Assembly: GCA_963921345.3 (NCBI GenBank)
Contig: CAWUFE020000007.1
Location: forward strand, 4,087,878-4,151,877
From: Hoeflea_A sp963921345
GTDB lineage: Bacteria > Pseudomonadota > Alphaproteobacteria > Rhizobiales > Rhizobiaceae
DNA length: 64,000 bases
Reading direction: 5' to 3'
The notes below the pieces were generated by a model. It worked only from the letters and a program-made list of their open reading frames with translations. It made no database searches and had not been told where the DNA came from. Made by a program: the position numbers and the translations under genes. Shown here piece after piece: positions 52,522 through 60,603 of the stretch (position 1 is its first letter; each line of letters starts with the position of its first letter).

Positions 52522-53676
52522 ATGTCCGACCTGCTTGTCAAGAATGCCCGCGTCGTCGACGGAACCGCCGATCGCCCCAGGGATGCCGTTGACCTGCGCA
52601 TCGCCGACGGCCTGGTGCAGGAGCAGGGTGCAGACCTCTCCGCCGGCCCCGACACCCGAACGATCGACGCTGCCGGGCGGTTCGTCATGCCCGGCCTCAT
52701 CGATGCGCATGTCCATGTGACCGCGACGACCGCCGACCTCAAGGCCAATGGCGGCCTGCCCGATCCGATCGTCACCATCGGGGCGCTGAACATCATGCAT
52801 GCCATGCTGATGCGCGGTTTCACCACCGTGCGCGATCTCGGCGGCGCGACCGGGGCGCTGCGGCTCGCCGTGGCGGACGCGCCGATCCCGGTGCCGCGCC
52901 TCAACATCTGCGGCAAGGCGCTGTCCCAGACCGGCGGCCACACCGATCAGCGCGGACTTCTCGACACCACGCCGACGTCGCCCTTGAACCTGCCGCTCGG
53001 CAGCATGGGGCTCATCTGCGACGGCGTGCCGGCGGTCCGCTGGGGCGCCCGCGAGCAGTTCCGCACCGGCGCGGACTTCCTCAAGATCATGGCCAATGGC
53101 GGTGTCGCCTCTCCCTCCGATCCGATCCATTTCCTCGGGTTTTCGCGCGAGGAAATCACCGCGTCTGTGGAAGAAGCCGGCAATGTCGGCAGCTACGTCG
53201 CCGCGCATCTTTACACGGACGAGGCGATCCGCCGCGCCGTCGAATGCGGCGTCCATTCGCTCGAACACTGCAACCTCATCGAACCCGAAACCGCCAGGCT
53301 GGCGGCCGAAATGGGCTGCATCGCCTGCCCGACCCTCGTCACCTACGACAAGCTGATCTCGGAAGGCGCCAGCATGGGCCTGCCGGCTGCGTCGGTTGCC
53401 AAGGTCGACGACGTGCGCCTGAGAGGCATGGAATCGCTGTCCATCATGGCCGAGGCCGGCCTGCCCATGGCCTATGGCAGCGATCTTCTGGGCGGCATGC
53501 ACCGCCACCAGTCGGGCGAGTTCGAAATCCGCGGCCGCGCCCTGCCGGCCCAGCAGGTCATTGCCAGCACGACCGTCATCGCCGCCCGACTGCTGCGCAT
53601 ATGGGGGGTCCTCTCATTCTGCACAAACGGTTTTCGGGGGAATCCTCGGAAATGTCTTTGCATTTCAGTCGGATAG
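52522..53676 (+). pseudogene. amidohydrolase gene interrupted by the Mu-like element
   Basis: The ATG at 52522 follows GGAGG. A metal-dependent amidohydrolase (imidazolonepropionase/prolidase-like) reads normally: MSDLLVKNARVVDG, PGLIDAHVHV (metal His pair), DFLKIMANGG (carbamylated Lys), AAHLYTDEAI, HSLEHC, and MAYGSDLLGG (metal Asp). Then, at about 53600, after IASTTVIAARLLR, the homologous continuation (the usual MEGxxGxIxPGxxADL tail) is replaced by IWGVLSFCTNG and a chance stop. The last 50-60 residues, which complete the beta-sandwich, are missing. They should lie beyond the right end of the element, outside the window. Confidence 0.85.
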
Positions 53677-53760
53677 AGCGCACACGCAACAATATTTCTT
53701 TGGCACAAGAATGAGAAAAATGAGAAAATCCGGCACGTTTTCTGGCACAAATGATATGAA
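53615..53760 (+). repeat. repeated left-end sites, candidate transposase-binding sites
   Basis: Three related sites: TTCTGCACAAACGG (from 53617), TTTGGCACAAGAATGAG (from about 53699) and TCTGGCACAAATGATATG (from 53741), sharing GCACAA. The latter two are followed by A-rich tracts with GAGAAAA. MuA binds several imperfect repeats at each end. The spacing and orientation suit a left end. Confidence 0.45.
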
Positions 53761-53854
53761 AACGAGAAAAAACGAGAGAGTTTTGATGGCTCGCTCGCTC
53801 CTGGAAAACAAGGGCTTGAGGCTTCCCGGCCGTTCATTTGCCCGGGGCAAGGGA

Positions 53855-53985
53855 GTCCCACTTGTCGGGGCGAAGTGGGACCAAGCGGGTCCCACTTCTG
53901 CGGGGAGTCCCAGTTCGCGATTTCAACCACAAAATCAGTTACTTGCTCAATCTGAAATCGTTAAAGGCGCAGAAAGAAGTGGGAC
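53855..53985. repeat. five GTCCCACTT motifs in both orientations
   Basis: GTCCCACTT at 53855-53863 and 53889-53897, its complement AAGTGGGAC at 53873-53881 and 53977-53985, and a one-mismatch copy GTCCCAGTT at 53907-53915. The second and third copies form a 10-bp inverted repeat (AAGTGGGACC / GGTCCCACTT) with five bases between. The first four are 16-18 bp apart, near one and a half helical turns. The 53677-54043 stretch has no gene; this cluster is its main content, and it could bind the transposase, an activator or the winged-helix protein. Confidence 0.75.
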
Positions 53986-54043
53986 TCGATTTACGGTTGC
54001 ATTGCTCCCGCCGCCTGACTGTACGAAGGGGTGGGGTATTCGC

Positions 54044-55411
54044 CTACTTCCCAACAAGCATCCTGGCCGTCCACACCACCCGGCCGAGGATCTGCGCATC
54101 GTCGGGCCAGGTTGTCGTCTGCGATGATGGATTGTCGCTCAGCATCAGCGCCTTGCCCCTGGCGTCCTCGCCGGCGCGCCTGACCACGAGGCCGGCCGGT
54201 ACCCGGATCACGAAGATATCGCCCGCCCGCCGTTCCGTTTGCGTTCGGTCGATCAGGATTTTCGCGCCGTCCATCAGCGTCGGTTCCATGGCATCTCCCA
54301 TCACTCCGATGACCGCGCAGTGCTCCGCGTCGAGGCCGTTTTCGTCGAGCCATGCGCGGCGGAACCACACCCGCCCTGTAACTTCTTCGGAAAGGAACGT
54401 CGCCCCGCCGCCGGCGACAGAGGCCAATTCGGCCACGGCAACCGGTTGCGCCTCCGGCGGGTCGGTTTCATCGCCCGCCAGCGCCGAGGCGTCCGCCAAG
54501 CCTTCATATACCGCGAACTTCGCATCGGCTATTTCGGCCTTCAGTTCCGAGCGCAGCGCCTCCATCTGTGCCGATATCGCCGCCGCAACATCGCTGTCGC
54601 CGCCCGCATCCTTCAGGCGCATCTCGATGGTGCTTACGGCATCCGCCATGCTCGCGCCCTCCGGCAGGCCAAGCACGGCGATCAGTTCCGGCGTTGCCGC
54701 GGCCGGCGGTGAGGCAGGCGCTCCCGGATCGGGCACATGCTCGAAGTGCTCGCCGCGCGGCTTGCCCCTGAACACCGCGACCACCGGGTGCACGCGTTCG
54801 ATGTCGGCTGGAAACCGCTTCTCTTCGAAACCCTGCGGTTGGCCGGCCGGCCTGGCCCTCCAGTTGCGCAGGTGAAGCGTGCCGTCGTCCCTGATCGAGA
54901 CAAGCCGCTTGATTGATGCCGCGCCACTTGTGTCGCGGATCCATATCCGGTCGCCCGGCACCGGTTGGGCGGCCGGCGAGACGAGGCAAAGCCAGCCGCT
55001 CTTGATGCCTTCGGGCGCCATCGAATTGCCTGTCGCCGTCACCCAGAAGGCATCCTTGTCGCCGACCGTTTGAGGAAGTGGCAGAGGCTCGTGCTTCGGC
55101 ACGTCCTTGCCCCAGCCCCAGCCATTGCAGCGTTCAATGCCACGATGCGGGGCCTCCAAGGTGCCCATGACTGTCCAGTCCGGTGCAGCGTTGGCCAAAT
55201 CACCACCTTGCCGAGGCAGGCCTATGTAGAACTCGAGGCCGAGGGCACCGCAAAGCGATTGCAGGTTTTCGACCGAAGGCATTCCGCCTCGCCGCCGAAT
55301 GTTTCGAATGAGGTAGTGATTTCCCACTGCCTTGATCGATGCCTCGGAGGCTGACAGCCCCAAGGCGACCAGGCGTCTATCTATGAGGTCCGTCAGTTGC
55401 TTCCGGTTCAT
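54044..55411 (-). CDS. element repressor with two S24 (LexA/CI-type) peptidase-like domains
   Basis: 455 residues. An N-terminal helix-turn-helix (about 1-65; MNRKQLTDLIDRRLVALGLS, SVENLQSLCGALGLEFYIG) is followed by a first S24 domain with Ser130 (TATGNSMAPEG) and Lys168 (ASIKRL), an intact Ser-Lys pair. A coiled-coil linker (about 255-305) leads to a second S24-like domain that has Ala374 where Ser belongs (GVMGDAMEPTL) and Arg411 for Lys (LVVRRAGED). The ATG at 55411 lies within an operator and has no clear Shine-Dalgarno; a TTG at 55447 is an alternative. It is divergent from the transposase genes, as c is in Mu. SOS-type cleavage would occur at the first domain. Confidence 0.85.
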   Translation of the reverse strand: MNRKQLTDLIDRRLVALGLSASEASIKAVGNHYLIRNIRRRGGMPSVENLQSLCGALGLEFYIGLPRQGGDLANAAPDWTVMGTLEAPHRGIERCNGWGWGKDVPKHEPLPLPQTVGDKDAFWVTATGNSMAPEGIKSGWLCLVSPAAQPVPGDRIWIRDTSGAASIKRLVSIRDDGTLHLRNWRARPAGQPQGFEEKRFPADIERVHPVVAVFRGKPRGEHFEHVPDPGAPASPPAAATPELIAVLGLPEGASMADAVSTIEMRLKDAGGDSDVAAAISAQMEALRSELKAEIADAKFAVYEGLADASALAGDETDPPEAQPVAVAELASVAGGGATFLSEEVTGRVWFRRAWLDENGLDAEHCAVIGVMGDAMEPTLMDGAKILIDRTQTERRAGDIFVIRVPAGLVVRRAGEDARGKALMLSDNPSSQTTTWPDDAQILGRVVWTARMLVGK

Positions 55412-55505
55412 GTTGGCCAAACTGCCAAAAGACTGGCCATGAGGCAATGAAGGTCTTGCCTGTTGGCCAGATTGCCAGTATCACTATTGGCACAATGGCC
55501 ACGAT
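55404..55505. promoter_or_regulatory. operator/promoter region between repressor and transposition genes
   Basis: Repeated half-sites: TTGGCCAAACTGCCAAA (from 55413), TTGGCCAGATTGCCAG (from 55463) and, in the other orientation, TTGGCACAATGGCCA (from 55487), plus TGGCCATG at 55433. The common form is TTGGCCANANTGCCA. They overlap the starts of both divergent transcripts, as expected for binding of the repressor. Confidence 0.6.
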
Positions 55506-55707
55506 TGATCTTGACCAAATCCTGCGCCTTGCGCAGATCGTGACCAAGGACGAGTGCTACATGCTCAATACCGTCTGCCTTCGGATTGCCAATGCCAATG
55601 CCAAAGATCCTCTTCAAGGGCCACGAAAATGCCAAAGCCGTCATGGCCTCCAGGCACCGCGCCAACATTCCGGCGAATTCCGCCAAAACCGCCCCCTTCG
55701 AACTTGA
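55495..55707 (+). CDS. possible small early protein (uncertain)
   Basis: Opens with ATG at 55495: MATIDLDQILRLAQIVTKDE, then CYMLNTVCLRIANANAKD. The second half (basic, Gln/Arg-rich) looks less like protein. In Mu a small Ner regulator is encoded at this position, but no helix-turn-helix can be made out. The 55708-55838 remainder shows several short overlapping frames and no clear gene, and the frame reads on as RALRGSGVPDADDPAGLLEA up to the transposase, behind a TGA at 55705. Confidence 0.25.
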   Translation: MATIDLDQILRLAQIVTKDECYMLNTVCLRIANANAKDPLQGPRKCQSRHGLQAPRQHSGEFRQNRPLRT

Positions 55708-55838
55708 CTGTTCCGCGCACGCATCGGTGAATGCGACCGTGCGCTTCGGGGCTCGGGTGTGCCTGATGCGGATGATCCCGCCGGGCTTCTCGAGGCATTT
55801 AAGCGCCTTTGCGATCCGCGCAAGACGGGAGTGGCCTG

Positions 55839-58214
55839 ATGGCTGACCTGCATCGTGATCTGGACTTGACCCTGCCGCCGCCAGCCGTATCTGCCGCAGT
55901 GTCTCCTGCCTGGACTTGGGCGGATCACGAATACAGGACGTCGGCGGAACTGGCCGGTCTCCGTCTGGCGGGTTTGCCGACGACGAAGCGTCGCCTCAAC
56001 ATCATGGCCAGGCTCGAGGGTTGGCAGCAGGCCGGCTCGGGCAAGGCCAGAAGGCGCAAGGGCTCGGGCGGCGGTTGGGAATACCATGTGACTTGCCTTC
56101 CCGAAGCCGCGCAGGACGACTATCGACGCCGGCAGGATGCAAGGGGCGCCGAACCGCAGGCCGCCAAGCGCGATCCTACCGGCGGTCCGGCGGGAGCAAG
56201 GTCCGCCACGGCGCTCAGCGCCCGCCAGCGCCGCGTCATGGAGGCCCGTGCGGTGGTCCTGCGCGAGGTCGACCGGCGCGTCTTCACGGGCAACGTCAGC
56301 CGCCGCAAGGCCATCCTGGCGCTGGTCGAGGATGTCGCTTGGGACCTGCACTGCGTCGAAAAGGGGCGCAACGACCAGCGCGTGCTTGCGCCGGAACTGC
56401 TGAAGGCTGCCTGCGATGCCAATGATCGCCGCAATGGGGATCGCGGCAAGGGGGATCGCGGCAAGGGGGATCGCGGCAAGTGGGATCGCGGCAGGGGGCT
56501 GTCCCTGCGCGGCGTCTACAACTGGCTGGAAGCCCATGAGGCAGGCGGCACCGTTGCTCTCGCCCCGGCGGTGACGCGCCGCAGGCAGGATCATCCGGAA
56601 TGGCTGACCGGGTTCCTGCGCTTCTATTGCACGCCGGCGAAGATCTCCATCGGTCATGCGCTGGAGAAATACGCAGCGTCACTGCCGCCGGATGCCTTCG
56701 TTCCGAGCTACGACCAGGCCAGGCGGGCGCTGAAGGCGCTTCAGGGCACGTCGCGCTTTCTCGACGCCCACCGGGGCCGCGAGGGACGGCTGGCGCTGAA
56801 GGCACGGCTTGGGTTCGTCACGCGTACGCTTGACGGTCTCGATCCGACGACGATCTACACCGCCGACGGCAAGACCTTCGACGCGCTGGTCGAGCACCCG
56901 GTCCACCATCGCCCGTTCCGGCCCGAGATCACCACGGTGCTCGACGTGGTGACGCGCAAGATCGTCGGCTGGAGCGTCGGCCTGGCCGAAGACACCGTGG
57001 TGGTCGCCGAGGCGCTGCGGCGCGCCTGCGAGAGCCACGGCATTCCGGCGATCTTCTACAGCGACCGGGGTCCGGGTTATCGCAACCGGCAGATCGACCA
57101 CGCCACGCTGGGGCTGTGCGCACGGCTCGGAATTACCACCACCCATTCGCTGCCCTATAATTCGCAGGCGCGCGGCCTGATCGAGCGGGTCCACGGCACG
57201 GTCTGGAACCGGCTGGCGAAGGACCTGCCCACCTATATGGGCGCCGACATGGACCGCGAGGCGCGGCGGCTGGTCGACCGCAGGATAGACAGGGAAATCC
57301 GGCAATTCGGCGCGTCGCCGACGCTGCCGACCTTTGCCGAATTCAAGGATGCGGCGGAAGGAGCGATTGCCGCCTACAATGACAGGGTGCATAACAACCT
57401 GCGTGTGTTCAACCCGCTCACCCGGCGTCATCGCAAGGCGACGCCGAACGAGGTGTGGGCCGATTTCGGCAGGCGCGGCTTCGAGCCGGTGCCGCTCACG
57501 GCGCACGAGGCCGATGACCTGTTTCGCCCGGTCGAGCGCCGCAAGGTGCATCGCGGCCAGGTCTCGTTCAACACCAACCACTATTTCGACGCGCGGCTTG
57601 AGCCCTTTCACGGCATGGAGGTGCTTGTCGGCTATGACATCTTCGATGCCTCGAAGGTTTGGGTGCGCAGGCTGGAGCATGAGAACGGCGCGCCGGTTGC
57701 AGGGGCGCTGATCTGTGTGGCCTGCTTCTTCAACAACAAGCACGCCTATGTGCCGAAGACCATGCGCGACAGCGCCGTGGAGCGTCGCGCCAAGGGTCGG
57801 CTCAAGCGCATCGAGGCGCATCGGCGCGAAGCCCTCGAAGAGGCCAGTCCGGCGCTCACGATCAACCACGCGGCAGCCGTGCCGTTGGCGTTTCCGGCAC
57901 CGGAGTGCCGGCCTTGCGAGACCGTGACGCCGCAGGCCGGAGACCGGGTCGCGACCATCGCCGATGTGGACCCGAAGCGGGCGCGGAAACAAGTGCCTGC
58001 CGATCAGTATGAACTGGCCGATCACTGCATTGCCCATCCCGGCGACATGACGGCCAACCAGCGCCGCTTGCTGGTGCAACTCTTCAACTCGCCATCGGCA
58101 AGGGAACTCTTCGAGCTGAAAGGCGGCAGGCTCGAAGACCTGAAGGACCTGCTGTTGACGACCGCCGCCGGTTCATCCGAACGCAAACCGACCGGAAAGG
58201 GAAATTCACCATGA
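55839..58214 (+). CDS. Mu-like transposase A (DDE)
   Basis: 791 residues. N-terminal DNA-binding part (SAELAGLRLAGLPTTKRRLNIMA, GWEYHVTCLPEAAQDDY) is like the Mu I-beta/gamma domains. The catalytic core has Asp343 (YTADGKTFDAL), Asp409 (FYSDRGPGYRN) and Glu449 (RGLIERVHGTVW). It is followed by the Mu transposase C-terminal barrel (RRKVHRGQVSFNTNHYFD) and the B-interacting tail. GGGAG precedes the ATG. A 75-bp tandem repeat encodes GDRGK units between the end-binding and catalytic parts. The stop overlaps the ATPase gene start by four bases. Confidence 0.93.
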   Translation: MADLHRDLDLTLPPPAVSAAVSPAWTWADHEYRTSAELAGLRLAGLPTTKRRLNIMARLEGWQQAGSGKARRRKGSGGGWEYHVTCLPEAAQDDYRRRQDARGAEPQAAKRDPTGGPAGARSATALSARQRRVMEARAVVLREVDRRVFTGNVSRRKAILALVEDVAWDLHCVEKGRNDQRVLAPELLKAACDANDRRNGDRGKGDRGKGDRGKWDRGRGLSLRGVYNWLEAHEAGGTVALAPAVTRRRQDHPEWLTGFLRFYCTPAKISIGHALEKYAASLPPDAFVPSYDQARRALKALQGTSRFLDAHRGREGRLALKARLGFVTRTLDGLDPTTIYTADGKTFDALVEHPVHHRPFRPEITTVLDVVTRKIVGWSVGLAEDTVVVAEALRRACESHGIPAIFYSDRGPGYRNRQIDHATLGLCARLGITTTHSLPYNSQARGLIERVHGTVWNRLAKDLPTYMGADMDREARRLVDRRIDREIRQFGASPTLPTFAEFKDAAEGAIAAYNDRVHNNLRVFNPLTRRHRKATPNEVWADFGRRGFEPVPLTAHEADDLFRPVERRKVHRGQVSFNTNHYFDARLEPFHGMEVLVGYDIFDASKVWVRRLEHENGAPVAGALICVACFFNNKHAYVPKTMRDSAVERRAKGRLKRIEAHRREALEEASPALTINHAAAVPLAFPAPECRPCETVTPQAGDRVATIADVDPKRARKQVPADQYELADHCIAHPGDMTANQRRLLVQLFNSPSARELFELKGGRLEDLKDLLLTTAAGSSERKPTGKGNSP
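56421..56495 (+). repeat. five 15-bp tandem units inside the transposase gene
   Basis: Units GGGGATCGCGGCAAG at 56436, 56451 and 56466 are identical. The flanking units (56421 AATGATCGCCGCAAT, 56481 TGGGATCGCGGCAGG) are diverged. They encode NDRRN, three GDRGK and WDRGR, a charged flexible linker. In-frame repeat number may change without breaking the protein. Confidence 0.9.
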
Positions 58215-58978
58215 GACCGACCTTCGTCAAGACCGAAAACTACCGGCGCTTCATGGGTGCGCTGGAAGCGCTGGAGGCGCGCGGCGCGTCGGAATGCCGC
58301 CTGGTCGTGGTCGACGGGCCGCCGGGGCTCGGCAAGACCACGATCCTGAGCCGCTGGGCCGCCGACAACATTTGCGTCTATCTGCGGGCCAAGGTGGAAT
58401 GGTCGCCCTACTGGATGCTGGGCGAGCTTTTGAAGGCGATGCGCATCGACCCGCCGCACGGTTACGAGAAGCGCTTCGGCGCGGTGCTGCAGGCGCTGGG
58501 CGAGCGGGCGCATGGGGCCGACCTCGCAACCCGCGACTTTGCCGTGGTCATCGACGAGGCCGACCATATCAGCGCCAGGGGCAAGCTGGTGGACACGGTG
58601 CGCGATCTTTCGGATGTCTGCGAGGTGCCGTTCATCCTGGTCGGCATGGGCCGCATCCGCGACAATCTGAGCCGTTTTCCCCAGACCATGAGCCGCATCT
58701 GCCGCCATGTGCGCTTCGAGCCCTCGGACCGGGCCGATGTGCAGCGGTTCATGGACGAACAGTGCGAGGTCAAGGTCGCGCCTGACCTGACGGAATTCGT
58801 CACCCGTGTGACGGGCGGCTTCAACCGGGAAGTCCGCGAGGCGATCGTTTCGATCGAGCGTTTCGGCTTCCGCGCCTCGCCGGGCGTTGATGGCCTGACC
58901 ATGGCCGACATGTCCGGCGAACTTCTGGTCAATGACCGGCGCACCGGTCAGGCCGTTCACGTGCCGCAGGCGCATTGA
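58211..58978 (+). CDS. MuB-like transposition ATPase (AAA)
   Basis: 255 residues with Walker A GPPGLGKTTILSRWA (Lys42) and Walker B FAVVIDEADHIS. The arginine-finger-like region is RFPQTMSRICRH, and the C-terminal helical part is TRVTGGFNREVREAIV. MuB-type ATPases bind target DNA, activate the transposase and give target immunity. It overlaps gene A by four bases (ATGA). Confidence 0.92.
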   Translation: MRPTFVKTENYRRFMGALEALEARGASECRLVVVDGPPGLGKTTILSRWAADNICVYLRAKVEWSPYWMLGELLKAMRIDPPHGYEKRFGAVLQALGERAHGADLATRDFAVVIDEADHISARGKLVDTVRDLSDVCEVPFILVGMGRIRDNLSRFPQTMSRICRHVRFEPSDRADVQRFMDEQCEVKVAPDLTEFVTRVTGGFNREVREAIVSIERFGFRASPGVDGLTMADMSGELLVNDRRTGQAVHVPQAH

Positions 58979-59574
58979 TGGCGGTTGAGCCGCCGGAGAT
59001 GGTTGTCGCAACCCACCAGACGCGGGTGCTTTACGCTCTGCCGCCCGGCACATGCAAGACGTTGCCGGTACTCAGCGGCGAACTGAACCTCCACCGTGTT
59101 CAGGTAAGCAGGGCAGCCTCGTTCCTGATCCGCAAGGGCCTTGTCGAACGCGTCGATATCGGGCGTTACAGGCTCACCCTGGACGGAGATAGGGCGGTCG
59201 CGTCCGGTGCCGCGATCACCTCCGGGCCGAACGCACCCCTCGAGTGTGTGCGCCGTCCGATGGCCGACACGCTGCGCCAGCGCGCCTGGACGGCGATGCG
59301 CATCCAGCGCACCTTCACGGTCACCGACCTGCTGGTCGCCAGCGCGCGGGGAGCGGAATGCAACGCCGCCCACAACCTGCAACGCTACCTGAAGGCCCTT
59401 GCCGGGGCGGGTGTGGTACGGCGCATGCGGTACCGCGTTGCCGGAACGCGCCCTGGCTCCAACGGTTTCCTGAAATATCAGTTGCTGAAGGACCTGGGCG
59501 AGATCGCCCCGGTGGTGCGTTCGGCGAGCGGCGTGCTGCACGACCACAATTCGGGGCGGGAACTGGCGCTGTAA
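58978..59574 (+). CDS. winged-helix protein of Mu-like elements
   Basis: 198 residues. The ATG shares its A with the TGA of gene B. Two winged-helix-like regions are visible: LPVLSGELNLHRVQVSRAASFLIRKGLVERV near the start and TFTVTDLLVASARGAECNAAHNLQRYLKAL, LAGAGVVRRMRYRV in the second half. Probably a DNA-binding early regulator. I do not know its target. Confidence 0.75.
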   Translation: MAVEPPEMVVATHQTRVLYALPPGTCKTLPVLSGELNLHRVQVSRAASFLIRKGLVERVDIGRYRLTLDGDRAVASGAAITSGPNAPLECVRRPMADTLRQRAWTAMRIQRTFTVTDLLVASARGAECNAAHNLQRYLKALAGAGVVRRMRYRVAGTRPGSNGFLKYQLLKDLGEIAPVVRSASGVLHDHNSGRELAL

Positions 59575-60062
59575 TCCGTGAGCGATGTCATCGATGTCCG
59601 GAGGCGTGAGGTCTGCGGCACCGGTGCCACGGCCTTATCCATGGGTGGACATTCCTCGCCACAGCCGCGCGTCGGTCGTTGCTGCGGAATCCACCACATG
59701 CCGCCCAGGAGTTCGACCACATGCCTGTACCACCGAAGAAATCCCGCCACGCCCAGCGTTAAATCCGGTGCGGTTACAATCCCGTTTAACGCTTCTTGCA
59801 ACGCGTATGAACAGCCCGTTAAACACGCGTCAGGCACCGGATCTGCCCGTGGCCGATTTCCGCCGTGACCATGGCGTGTTCGGACACGCACCTGCCAACC
59901 CGCGAAGCGCGCTCGCAAGCCTCGTCTCTTTCGGACACGAAAGGCCCGCCCAACGGTCGAGTCCGGGTCCTTCGCGCTTCTTGCCGGACCATCTTAAATT
60001 CAGGCGGTCCCGGCTCTATGATGGTGTGTCACGGAACCATGCCGTTTGCACGGAGATCGAAC
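59575..60062. other. stretch without a clear gene; CGTTAAA inverted repeats
   Basis: No frame here has protein character; the long readings look like chance frames in GC-rich DNA. GCGTTAAA (59756-59763) pairs with TTTAACGC (59785-59792), and CGTTAAA recurs at 59818-59824. It could be a promoter/operator block before the next genes. Confidence 0.45.
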
Positions 60063-60413
60063 TTGACGAACCCGAACGAGGCAGAAGCGCAAATCGCACG
60101 CATTCGGCAACGCCTTGCCGCGCTGGATGCCGAGCGATTGACGCTCCAGCGGGAACTGGAAGCCCTCGAACAGAGCCCGCTCGCCGATGGCCACGAAGTT
60201 GTCCGGCGGACCGATTTCGGCGATGCGCCGGTGACGAACGCGTCATCATCGGCCGAAAAGATCGCCCTGTTCCGCGACCTCTTTGCCGATCGCGAGGTCG
60301 TCTTTTCGCCGCGGTGGGAAACAACAGCAGGGTGTCCGGTTCGGCTATTCGGAGGCGAGAGAGTGTCGAGAGAGATTGACAAGGAACTCCACACATGGTG
60401 CCATATTGTCTAG
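60063..60413 (+). pseudogene. truncated TOTE-type primase/helicase gene start
   Basis: TTG at 60063 (GGAG seven bases before) opens a coiled coil (AQIARIRQRLAALDAERLTL) and then VTNASSSAEKIALFRDLFAD, REVVFSPRWE. This is the N-terminus of proteins described as TOTE conflict-system archaeo-eukaryotic primase/helicase. Directly after RWE, where the primase domain (K-T-G-x-x-G-Y-x-P-A-C) should start, similarity ends and a stop follows at 60413. A third-frame remnant with GYSEA hints at decay by deletion. About 85 of more than 700 expected residues remain. Confidence 0.6.
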
Positions 60414-60603
60414 ATCCGCCGAAAAATCAAGGTAATTCAAACGTATCGCCATGCACACCTGCAAAATTGACGAATGCTTCACCGCCAAGCCGCAGGCCGC
60501 AAAGCGGTGCTGAATTCCCGATGAATTTCAACATGTCCTGGTATGACCTTGCAGGGACTACCGAACTGAACCCTTTATCCGAACGGCTCTCGGGTGCACG
60601 GCC

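Noticed and set aside
56421..56495. 15-bp tandem repeats taken as a CRISPR-like array or iterons
   Set aside because: No spacers, the units are in frame inside a coding region and read as GDRGK linker.
56679..58079. 466-codon open frame opposite the transposase
   Set aside because: Antisense shadow of a DDE transposase with its full catalytic triad.
59585..60379. 264-codon frame after the winged-helix gene
   Set aside because: Pro/Arg/Ser-rich chance frame overlapping the better-supported TOTE-type segment.
60427..60603. Minus-strand reading ending GLRLGGEAFVNFAGVHGDTFELP
   Set aside because: Could be the tail of a lost gene, but it continues only into the antisense of the helicase gene and I recognise no family.
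59575..60603. Right end of the Mu-like element within the window
   Set aside because: No inverted copy of the GCACAA end sites and no amidohydrolase C-terminus is visible, so the element must end outside.
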